DNA from: Anarhynchus alexandrinus
Taxonomy: Eukaryota; Chordata; Aves; Charadriiformes; Charadriidae
Length of the DNA stretch: 64,000 nucleotides
Direction: 5' to 3'
Assembly (NCBI GenBank): GCA_008711295.1
Contig: VUYV01000045.1
Span: 3,018,665-3,082,664, forward strand
Positions 1-9,690 of this stretch are shown here, piece after piece (position 1 is the stretch's first letter; every line of letters begins with the position of its first letter). Position numbers and translations under genes: made by a program. The notes under the pieces were generated by a model. The model saw only the letters and a program-made list of their open reading frames with translations, was not told the DNA's origin and searched no databases.

Positions 1-113
1 CAGCCCCCCAAAACCGAACGGAAAGTCCTTGGCGTCCGCAAAGGGGCGCGGGCACCGGCCCGGCCGCCACCCCTTGGCCCGCACCCCCTGCCTCAGCCCG
101 GTAACTCCGCCGG

Positions 114-142
114 TCGATAGATAGATCGATCGATCGATCGAT
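114..142. repeat. GATA/GATC microsatellite
   Basis: About two GATA units run directly into about five GATC units. The GATC part is self-complementary and contains a CpG in every unit (CGAT). It lies within the CpG island. Confidence 0.85.
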
Positions 143-369
143 GGACAGAGAGGCGCGATGGTGGCGGGGCGGCGGGCCGCCGCGCAGCACCCTGGCGGAG
201 CGGCGCGGTGCGGTGCGGGGAGCCCGGCGGGCCGGGCCTCGCCGTGCGGCCGGTGCCGAGGAAGCGGCCGGGTCTCCTCCGCCAGGTTCGGAATTTGAAT
301 TGTGGAGGTAAACTGGCTGCAACCGTCTCCAGACAGCTGCCTCCGAGTTGACATCTAATCTGCCATCTG

Positions 370-418
370 ATTGGCTCCCCGCTCGCCATTGGGCACCTCG
401 CGCCGCTGATGTAAATAG
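370..418 (+). promoter_or_regulatory. Putative core promoter: two inverted CCAAT boxes and a TATA-like element
   Basis: ATTGG (inverted CCAAT, an NF-Y site) occurs at 370-374 and again at 388-392, 18 bp apart. A TATA-like TAAATAG follows at 412-418. Tandem NF-Y sites at such spacing are common in vertebrate CpG-island promoters. With TATA at about -30, transcription would start near 440-450 on the + strand. NF-Y works in both orientations, so a divergent minus-strand start is also possible. No transcript evidence is available from sequence alone. Confidence 0.35.
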
Positions 419-570
419 AAGCGCTGAGCGGCGCAGCCACAGAAACCCCCGCCACAAACAACGCCGGCGGCCGCGGGGCGCGGGGGCGGCAGCGCACCGC
501 TCCGCACCGGCACCCGGCCCTGCCGGCCACCGGCGCGGTGAAAGGCCGGGGGCATCCGCTCCCTTCCCCC

Positions 571-3500
571 CATCCACTTTGGTTACATGGCGTGTTGTTG
601 TTTTTTTTTTTTTTTTNTAACAGCGCTTGGACGAGGATTCGGGATTTCAAGTCGCGCTCGTGGCTCTGGAAACATTTTTTATTTTATTTTATTTTATTTT
701 TTGTAATGTGGCGGCTTGTGGGTGTTATGCAAGGGGTTAGCTTTCTGCAAAAAAATAAAAAATAATAAAAATTTAATCCAAATACCGGTTTCATTACACT
801 TCCATTAGCTTGGTACGTAACCTATGCGTGCCTCTTAAAAAAGATCGTGTTTGCACGTAGCTGCTGTAGGTGAGGAGACGCCGCGCGTGTCGTACAAAGA
901 AGGGGAAAAAGGAGCCGTTCTGTCAGAGGTTGCGTTTGTTTCGTCTCTGCACCGCATCCAGATATTCGGGGGAAAATGTGCTTTTGCGTCTGAATTGTGG
1001 TTAGAATACTGCAAGAAGCATCGGGAGTTGTTGATCTCATTATTTTTCTACACAAGTGTGAGATTAGGCTTGAATTCTCAGTGGGAAGGTGAATTGTGTT
1101 AAATGGAGTAGTGCATTAGAATTTTATGGGTTTCTTTTCCCTTCAACAAGATCTTTCTATTAAGAACTGTTAAATCTTTTAATAGCTTTTAACAACGAGG
1201 ACTGGCAGGGACAAATGCAGGTGTATGCTTTTGGGGTCCTCAAACGGCTGGATCTTTCCATAAAGTAATGAACAGAACCTGGAGGAAACATCACTAAATA
1301 TTGTGAACGGTGTATTAATCATGAAAAAAACCAAAAAATAACAGAAACCCTGGATGGGCTGGCTGTGTGTCTGTTTGTCTACTTCTAACAGACCACTTCT
1401 GTCACATTTTTAGTTTTTATTTCATTTCCTTTCTGTTTCTTGCAGGGAAATGAGATTTATTTTTTTTTGTGCGTGTTAAATTTTTATCTTTTTTAATTTG
1501 CGCTGGTAAAAGGGTCACTGGAAGCCATAAGATAATGAGGCCTCATATACATAACCTTTCATAATTAACTTAAAAATATTTGCATTGTCTGCTTGCTTTT
1601 AAACACAGGTAGTTCAGAATTTACGGCTTTAAAAGCTCGGAAAATCGTCGTCAGGTAGATGTAGTACGTGTTAGTTCAGAGTGCTATTTCTTCAAGGCAG
1701 AAATTATTTAAAGTATTTTATTTTTATTGGAGAAGTGAGAGTAAATTCATTATGTCCTCAGTATGACCCTTAGAAATACATCCTTATATTTATGGGTTTA
1801 TGTCCTCTTTCACAGATTTTTTTTTTGTACCGTAAGAATTAGGATGCAGCTTAGAAATAATAGTCTGTCAAGGGCACAATTTCTTTGATTATTTTTTTTT
1901 AATTATTATTTTTTCCTTAAAATAATTGTCATAAAGGCAAGTCGTCAGTTTCTTTGTATTACTCGTTTTCCATCTAACTAGTAAGTGATTGAGATAAGAA
2001 ATTTTCTTAGATTTTGAATTAATATTTTGAATGTATAAAATAGCTTGTGTCAAATAAAAAATACTTACTATTAGCTTACAGAACACAGTTATTTTTGTAC
2101 ATGTTTTTTTGTTTTTAATTCCCATGTGACAATCTCCATGTCTGTTCTATCATTAAGTAGAGAAATTGATTGCTTTTTCAAAAATGGAATATTCAGTCCA
2201 GCATTTGAACAGAAGGCTTCTCTTTATTCTTTTAATAATCATGTGTGTGTATACTCTGTATATGTGTATACAGACATTAGAATATACTCACTTGTCATGT
2301 GTCTTTACAAAGCAGATGATGATTGGCCCCTACGCCTATAAGAAACTATTGTGCTGCGAACAGAGAAAAAGGACCGTCAGTAGGCTACAACATCTGAGAT
2401 AGTTGTTCAGGAAATTCTTGCCTCAGCATGGGTAATTTTTGTAATATGCGGAACTGTGGCGTCCCACTCTGAACTGAGTTCTGTGTTTGTCCAGCCTATT
2501 AAATTATTTAAGAAAATTTTGCTTCCATTTCATTTAATCGCCTTGCTCAATTGTGAGATGAGATGTAAGCTTGAAAAAGAGGCCTCTTGTTTCTGAAGAC
2601 ACGCGTTCTCAAAGCAGATGGATATCGCTCATGCGGATACATTGATTTGATTGTGGAGGAGTTGTGTGATGCGAGCACAGTACCTTGTCATTCCGTTATT
2701 TTGATTATTGATTAATTCCTTGGCAGCATATGGATATTTAGAGTCCTGAGGCTCCTTTTATTCTTCACTTCTGATTTGCACTGCAGTAGCTTAACACGTT
2801 AGCTGGCCTCTGTGTGTGTGCTTTGTATACATCTTTCTCCTTTGTGCACGTGTGCAGGACTTACACCTACACACAAACAGAGAACCTGGGTCTTTTCAGG
2901 AGTACCTGTATAGCGTAAGGTATACAGCAAGTGTCAGGAAAAAAATCTGTCGAGCTGCTCTGAGTTTGTGTGTGTGTATCAGTCGTTTGTTTTGCAGCAG
3001 AGCAACTCGGAATATGCCTGATTCTGCAGCTCTTTTTGTGCCAAGTAGATTGCCTGTATTGGGAGTTCTGGCGAAGCCAGGGCTGCAGAATCATGTCCTG
3101 TGCCTGAAGGCCATTAAACAGCTGTTAGTGTGGTGAATAGATTCTTGATGTCTCAATGGGAGAATAAAATATATTTTTCCCTGTGCGTTTTCGAATAAAC
3201 AGTTTAGTATTCACATAGCTTCTATTTAGAAGTAGCAAATAGCAATATTCTCAGTTAGTAGCATCTATATATGTATTACGACCGTATATTTGACACTTTG
3301 TGGTTTGGTGTTCAGTTATTGGTTTCTGTAGTAGCACTTATGCCTACATATTGAACAGCAGGACCCTGTGTACGAGATACAATAAAGAAAGAGAGATGCA
3401 AACCTGTCTACTCTATTACTGCCTCCATCGTGAAAGGATTCTACGACTAAGCAGTCGATTACTGTCTTTTTTGGCATTCTGATCCAAATCTGTGGCGATG

Positions 3501-4774
3501 AAAACTCAGGCATTTGATCTGTTGCTAAATTTTCGAGTTATGTATGTAATGTAAAATTTTTGAAATTACTAAGTGCGGTCTGTTAGGTGATGCTGTTTCA
3601 TTCTGAAGTAGTATCTTTGTTAAACCTAGATGAAATCCGTGCAATGAAAACAAGTTTCAGTAGCTACTGATAGCTCTTTCTCTTTCCTACTTTTGCACCT
3701 CAAGTATTTTATCATAGGTATTTGAAATTCTCACGTTGCTAACGTGAGAATGGGAGTACTTTATTTATCCTTATGTCCTTGAGATTGTACCTGTGTCCTA
3801 ACTAGTTACATTTCAGTACTTTTTCAAAATATGCCATTTATCAGGAGGCTTTGAAGATTCTCTGTGGATATGTAAAGTAGTGTTGCCACGCTCACTGTAC
3901 ATGCATGCTCAAGGCTGCAGAATTTCAGTAGCGTGTGTTTGTGGTAGGCTAACTTGCTAGAATATATTTTAGAATTGTGATTATTAAGGTACTTGGGAAA
4001 AAAAACTTTTTTCTTTCAATTTTGGGGCTATTTACATAGTGCTAAATACATGTTTTGGTAGGATTGAATGAGGACTTTAATTAAACTTAAATTAAAAGTA
4101 TACCTTAGTGGTTTTCAAATTTGTTTTGAAAACTAGTAATAGAAAAGTGGTACTGCACAATGTTGTTTTTATATTGCTTGGTGCTGAGAGAAGCAAATGA
4201 AGGTAATACATGGAAAATCTTGTGGAGCCAATCGTGTTAGAGTAAAATTTATTTTAAAGAATCCTTACCTGTTAATAAATTTAAATATTATTTTTTAGTA
4301 AACCTGAAAGGTTTCTGTACGTCTGATATATGTTTTGCCATTCAGGTCATAAGGTTGCCCTTTGAATTTTTCTGTTACGCAGTCATACCTGTTTGTGCTC
4401 GATTCTACACACCAACACTGACGTGCTGGCACAGTGCTACGTTGTTTGTGTTGCAGCTGGGCTGGAGGATTTCTGTTGTTGTACTTCCAGTTCTGAGAGT
4501 GTGGCATCCAGCGATCCCCCAGGAACATGTCTGCTCCAGAAGGGCCAAACCCATCCAGGGTGGTGTTCCACTGCAGTCGAGGAATCCTCAGGGATGAACA
4601 TATCCCAGAATACCTATGTAATTTGTAAACAATGCGTTTTGGGGACAGTTGGTGGCTAATTTGTACAGGATTACCTTTAACCAACTTTATTTTCTCAGTA
4701 ACAATGTTCCAAGTACGTTTGATCTTTACGCTGTCTTTCTAGTGTGCCTTGCACTGGAGTCAGAGATGATTCTT
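571..4774 (+). other. Intron 1 stretch without recognised gene
   Basis: T-rich intronic sequence. It holds a 16-base T run ending in an ambiguous base (601-617), a TTTTA-type run near 680-700, a TG/TA-rich patch near 2240-2290 and the perfect hairpin at 3727-3751. I see no exon, RNA gene or well-preserved repeat. Confidence 0.6.
3727..3751. repeat. Perfect 11-bp inverted repeat with 3-nt loop
   Basis: ATTCTCACGTT at 3727-3737 is followed by GCT and then its exact reverse complement at 3741-3751. The stem does not extend further. It is too short for a pre-miRNA; it could be a cruciform or an RNA hairpin in the pre-mRNA. Confidence 0.8.
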
Positions 4775-4840
4775 CCTGTTGTACAGGGAGGGGAAGCTGA
4801 GGCACATCACATACACCTTCCTTCAGGCAGGCACACCTTG
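4775..4840 (-). repeat. Possible MIR SINE fragment
   Basis: A piece reading TGTACAGGGAGGGGAAGCTG then AGGCAC resembles the MIR core in reverse orientation, where consensus reads approximately 'TTTTACAGATGAGGAAACTG' followed by AGGCAC. It is short and diverged. Confidence 0.35.
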
Positions 4841-7800
4841 GCACAACTGGAAACAGAGGTCTCTTAGAAATAAATAGGGTCTCGGTGCCACAAACTTTAG
4901 CTTTTGAATGAATCCAGTCTTACTGTGATCACATTCTGTTCTGGGAGAATTTAAGCTTTACAGGCATCTATTCAAACAACCGAGAAGACAAATGACTGAG
5001 CGAAACGAGGGATTTGTCTGCTGTGTCAGTATAGTCACCTTAAACTAAAGGCACCGTCATCTAGAATTCAAGTATTCCTTGCACTGTTTTGTCATTACGT
5101 ACTCAATGTTATCCATACAAAGTCACTGGATTTCTCATAGAAATTAAACTCTGAGGAAAATTGAGTTGAACAAATGCCCAGGAGCTTAGCTGGTGTTGCA
5201 GAACTTGCCTTCTGATGAATACGATGTACAGAGCACAAGTATATGCTGGGGGGGTGCAGGCACAGGCTTCCTTACCACCAGGTCCAGTTGTTTTATCTGG
5301 TAGGTAAATTGTCTCCATTTTTCAAGTGAGCAGATTTGATGCAGAAATCACAATTGTCATGTCTTGTTTAAAGATTGTTTTTTGTATGGGAATTGTTCTT
5401 ACTGCAAATATAAAGTACCTTTTAACAAACTTTGTATTCCCCACATAGGTAGCTTACTTCATCTGAAGGCACCTGCAAGTATTTAGAAAATTGTGTAACC
5501 TAAGATTGTTAACCTGGTGCTATTATTAAATTGTTGCATTTATGTTTGTTAAACCCAATGTGAAATCTGTGTAAAAGTTTTCAGAGGGTATGATTTGAAA
5601 GGGTGTTGATATACCGTATGTTTATATTCCATGTATAGTGGAAATGTTAATTTCCTTATAAACTACCAAACCAAGTGGTGAGGCTGCTGAATTTCTGAAC
5701 AGGTAGTGGCCAGTTTGTGGTTATAAAACAGAGTTTGATGGTTCTACAGTGTGTATAAGGAATTGCTTTCAGTACAGAGCTGTCAGTGTTTGATCTACTT
5801 GTATACTACTACTTGCATTTGAGTCGTGGGGGGTTTAGTAACTATGTCAGAAGGACTGAGCATGTGTAGAAGTATGTAATCTATTTATTAGTTTCCTTTC
5901 TCCAAGTTCAAGAATTATTAGTTAGTTAATCTTTTGCACCTGAACTTGCCCAGTTGCCAAATGGTGTTCTGCGTTTAAGAATTCACTGTTGTGCTTTCTC
6001 TCCCCCCCCTGCTTTGTAGCCTTCTCAGACTTGAAAAAATACTGAATTTAGGTTTGTGATCTGATAATTGTTTATGAAGACATCCATCTGAATGATAGGC
6101 TCTCTGACACTTCCATCTGTGGGGCTGTGCCACTGGTCTCCCTCTACTACTCCCATCCGTCTCTTTCTGACCATTGGCAGGGTGGGGAAGGAATTTTCTG
6201 CTAATCTTTTTTTCTGCCTTTTTTTTTTTTAAAGAAATTAGATGTAGATGGGATTTTTGTTTGTTACTTATTTTCTTTAGCATGTTTGCTAAAAAATATT
6301 GTGAAAATGGGAAAAACTTGTATACTCTCTGCCCCCCTTTTTTTTAGGGGGTAGTGTTAGTTGTGTTACCAATAGAGTCTTGTAAGATTCTACTCTAAAC
6401 TGTTACACACCGGATTTTTTTTTTGTCCATGAGAGCTTTGTTTGGGATTTATTTTAGGTATCTACTTACTCAAAAAAAAAAAAATCTTCTGTAGTCGAGG
6501 TTTCTGTTGGGTGTTGGTCATTTTTTACCTGTGTTAGTTATGGAATGGCTTTGATTCTGCCAAGGTACCGAATCAATTTATTTGCCCTTTAAAGACCATG
6601 TGGCCAGGTCCACTGTGAAGTTCTGTTGTTGTAGCTACATAGTTAGGTTCAGGGAATTAATTGCATCCTTGACTAATAGCTGTTGTGGCAAACCCCTTTG
6701 TATTTAGCTTACCGTTGGGGTGGCAGTGTATCTGTGCTGGCAAAATAACAGCCTTTATAAGTAGCCTCTCCTGAGGGGTTTACAGGTACAGCTGTTAAGA
6801 TAGAGGTAACTTGCTGAGTTTTTCACAAAGTAGGCAGTTCAACAACATGTGTTGGTCACGTTTTAAAAGCGTGAAGTGATGTGTGTTATGCAGGAAAGAG
6901 AGGGCTGTCTTGCTGTAGCACAGTCCCCGGTACAGCTGGCTCTCACTGAAGGACCTGACGTTTGAGCATGGTTGTTTTTTGTTTGAGTAAAGAAAGAAAA
7001 TTGGTTCAGAAAATCCCAAAAGGAGCGATGCTGTTTTAAAACATAATTGTAGTCATGTGTGCCATTCCCAGTGTGGACATGGCTTAATTCACAGATTGAT
7101 TGAAATGGAATAGTGCCTTCTTTACACAAGCAGTGAATTCAGCCATGGCAAGTAAATTATGTGACTTCAGGAAAACGGTATTAAGTAGAGAATTGGTGCA
7201 GGAATTCTGGATAGCTGTCTGCTGACTGCGTGATCTAAAGGTAGCTGGTTTCACTGTTGGATACCTCGGTTTCCCTATGTTAAAATAGGCATAATATTTG
7301 CTTTATTTAATTATTTGAGTTTGATGTGCAGTTTTAATTACAGTGTCATGCAGAATAAATAGGCAGCCTAAGTACTTGTTATGTGTGAAGGTATCCAGTC
7401 TGCGCCGTACCTTCCTCTCTCTGTTTGGATGGGATCTGAGACTAGGTGTTCCCAACATCGATCGTGTTATTTGGTTAGCTTGTCAGACTTACTTGTTTGT
7501 AAGCAAGATACTGAAACATCAGCTCTGAAAATTTCTTTTGAAAGCACAAGGAACAGGATTTGTAGTTCTTAAATTTTATTCTTTTAAAGTTAAAAATAAA
7601 GATAAGGAGGTTTGTTTTGACAGCATCAAAGGAATATGCTGGTTTATTTGCAGCCTTTGATTTGGGTGGAATGTATGGAGTTCTGTATTTTTTTGTGTAG
7701 CAATTTATGTTGTGAATATTTTGGATATTCTCTGTTTATATGAAATGGTAGTATTGATGTCTTACTTTCAGGCATGATTTATGGAAAATAATTGTGCTTT

Positions 7801-8224
7801 TGTGTGCTTTTTTAAATTTTTTTTTTATTTCAGTGTTTCCTAGTTGCTTGAAATTACCAAGTCAAGAAAAAGGGAGCATGTTCTTTAGAGCTGTCGCTGT
7901 TTTAAGATGTTTACAGATGGTCATAGGTAGAGGCTATTTAAAGAAATATTTCTGGAAAAATACAGGTAGGTACATTTGAAGTTGCTTTAGTTTTGTACCA
8001 GCAATAGCAAAATAATTTTACTTGGCAATTTTACTTATATTCAAAAGTCTTTCCTTCCCATAAACAGAAATGTAGATTTTTGCGAAGCAGGTAACTTCAT
8101 GGTGCCCTGTAGTCAGCGGTAATGAAATGTGCCAGGAATATATAGCCAGCTGTTAACTGGTTGCGTTCTTTTTTCCGTAATTTGTTTTAACCTGAAGTTT
8201 TGCTTGATTGAGGAATTTCCAGCC
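4841..8224 (+). other. Intron 1 stretch without recognised gene
   Basis: Mostly unique T-rich intron, with homopolymer runs (C run near 6001, T run near 6220, T run near 6416 and A run near 6473). A MIR-like relic lies at 7211-7340. I see no exon with convincing splice sites. Confidence 0.55.
7211..7340 (+). repeat. MIR-type SINE relic
   Basis: The order of features follows MIR in sense orientation: a 'GCGTGATCTAAAGG' segment (compare GTGTGACCTTGGGC), then CCTCGGTTTCCCTATGTTAA, AATAGGCATAATA, and an ATTATTTGAGTTTGATGTGC tail (compare ATTAAATGAGTTAATACATG). It is diverged, as expected for an amniote-wide fossil repeat. Confidence 0.55.
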
Positions 8225-8620
8225 GGCAGAAAGGCTGACTGGCGATGGAGGTTTCCCCGGGGGAGGGGAGGAGAGCAGGCTGGGTTCGGGGCGGGGTGGG
8301 GGGGGAGGGCGATGACAAACGTGGTGTTTGTATCGCCTGCAAAAGTTTCACACATGAAGCAAACTAGTTAGCTTGTGCGGCGTCACATGACCAAAATATT
8401 TTTCCCCTGGCCGCTGCCAGAAGCTATCTATTGCTTTTCAGCAGCCTCGCTCCTCGGGCAGCGGGCCAGGGTGCGCGGGGCGGCCCCGTACGTGAGCCCG
8501 GAGCTCCATTCTTCACCTCCCGGCTGGAGTGCCCCGACCTTCACATATGGAGATGAGCCTGTGCGCCCTCAAAGGCGGCTGGCTGCCGCGGGAAGAAAGG
8601 GCTTTGCCTTGGGTGCTTGG
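8225..8620. promoter_or_regulatory. Second CpG island, intragenic candidate promoter or enhancer
   Basis: About 400 bp of markedly GC-rich, CpG-dense sequence (I count about 26 CpGs by eye) stand out inside T-rich intron, roughly 8 kb from the first island. It carries a G-quadruplex motif, a palindromic E-box GTCACATGAC at 8382-8391 (the MITF/TFE family core is TCACATGA), and a CATATG E-box near 8544. An ATG at 8547 opens a short frame (about 45 codons) that runs into a T homopolymer and has no obvious donor, so I do not call a coding exon. It may drive an alternative ARID1B transcript or a non-coding RNA. Confidence 0.5.
8288..8309 (+). promoter_or_regulatory. G-quadruplex motif
   Basis: Four to five runs of three or more G are separated by single bases (GGGG-C-GGGG-T-eight G-A-GGG). 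This satisfies the standard G4 pattern with very short loops, on the transcribed-sense strand inside the second CpG island. Confidence 0.75.
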
Positions 8621-8738
8621 TGGGGTTGGTGGGGCTTTTTTCTTCTTTTTCTTTTCTTTTTTTTTNAATTCAGCCCTGACCTGAGCAGAGGTAATGCAAG
8701 GAGATGGGATTGAGATGGCGTGGGGGCAGGTGATGCTG

Positions 8739-8870
8739 GCAGGCAGGGGTATGTGTGTGGGTGTGTACGGGCAGAGGGGGGTGTGTGCAGGCAGAGGTGT
8801 GCAGGCAGGGGGGTGGGTGTGTGTGTACAGGCAGAGGGGTGTGCGTGCAGGCAGGGGTGTGTGTACAGGC
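8739..8870. repeat. GT/GC-rich minisatellite (about six units)
   Basis: About six imperfect units of 14-32 bp begin GCAGAGGGG or GCAGGCAGGGG and end in a GTGTGTACAG- or GTGTGCAG-like segment. Unit length varies through expansion of the inner GT run. All frames stay open across it, which produces spurious long open frames on both strands. Copy number is probably polymorphic. Confidence 0.8.
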
Positions 8871-9429
8871 AGCTGCTGCTTCACCTGCCCGAGGGGGAAG
8901 GCAGCCCCGGGGCGGAGCTGCTGAGGGAGACACGAGTGGAAAGGGAAAAGTCTGGGGACTGCTTCGTTTATTTTGAAGGATAGGTCTGGGCCACGTGTCA
9001 CGTGCCTTGTGAAGAAGGTTTTCTCCTGTGTGACCCTCTGCCTTCACATCTTCAAAACAATGTTATGCGGAGTATTTCTAGCAGTTTTCTTGAAGTGACA
9101 CCTTTTTACATTTAAAATTGTATTTTTGCTAATAAAGAGGTAATGTATTTTTTTGTCTTGTATGTTATATTTTGACTTACAATATGTATTTTTTCTTTTA
9201 AATCCTGAAGCTAACATGCATCACTCGTGATACATCCCCCCCAAGCTGGCACAAAAGCATTTTTCCTGCTAACTAACTGTGGGAGCTACTACGTTAGTGA
9301 TACTTTTGAGATTTTTAACTTTGTAAAATACTCTTTTTGTTGTTGTTGAACATGTGGTATGCAAATACAGGGGGAAAATAGTGCTACAAAGTATTTTGTT
9401 GTGGGTTTTTTTAAGTATTAAAAACACAT

Positions 9430-9690
9430 TTTGCTTTTCTAATAAACCCCATAACCAGACCTTTTAGTGTTTTGATATAAATAGCAATTACACTAACTGA
9501 GATCCGACCACAATGAAAAAAACATTTAAAATCATTCAGAAGAAAAGTTCCCAACTTAATTGAGCTCTTCCTTTAAAGAGGAGGGGCTGATTGGGCAGCA
9601 TCCGAAGCAAACTGTCTTGTGTTTTAGAAGTGTCGTCTTGAAGTGCTCAACGTGTTGGCATAGTTGCCAACATTAAAAATAAAGAAAAAG
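9430..9690. promoter_or_regulatory. Candidate conserved non-coding element
   Basis: A block free of recognisable repeats and simple sequence, with balanced AT-rich composition and several homeodomain/CCAAT-like cores (TAATTGAG, GATTGGGC, ATAAATAGCAATTA). This texture is typical of vertebrate conserved non-coding DNA, but conservation was not tested. Confidence 0.25.

Larger units (their letters stand above)
1..570. promoter_or_regulatory. CpG island, probably the downstream shoulder of the ARID1B promoter/exon 1 island
   Basis: The first ~560 bases are far richer in G+C and in CpG than the rest of the window, with runs such as GGCGGCCGCGGGGCGCGG near 465-482. The composition falls abruptly to T-rich intron at about 590. 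The block contains paired CCAAT boxes, a TATA-like element and a CAGCTG E-box (about 335). ARID1B exon 1 is a long GC-rich exon in vertebrates, and its island is expected immediately upstream. Long open frames on both strands here are a by-product of low stop-codon density at high GC and match nothing I know. Confidence 0.6.

Noticed and set aside
93..650. Minus-strand open frame of 185 codons across the first CpG island
   Set aside because: GC-rich DNA has few stop codons, the frame crosses an ambiguous base and T homopolymer, and the Pro/Arg/Ala-rich product matches no family I know.
8547..8681. ATG-initiated short frame (MEMSLCALKGGWLPREE...) in the second CpG island as an alternative first exon
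   Set aside because: No convincing donor follows, and it reads into a poly-Phe T run. Without transcript data it cannot be called.
8513..9001. Minus-strand open frame of 162 codons with His-Thr-Pro repeats
   Set aside because: The repetitive part is a translation of the GT/GC-rich minisatellite, and the frame passes through the T run and the N at 8666.
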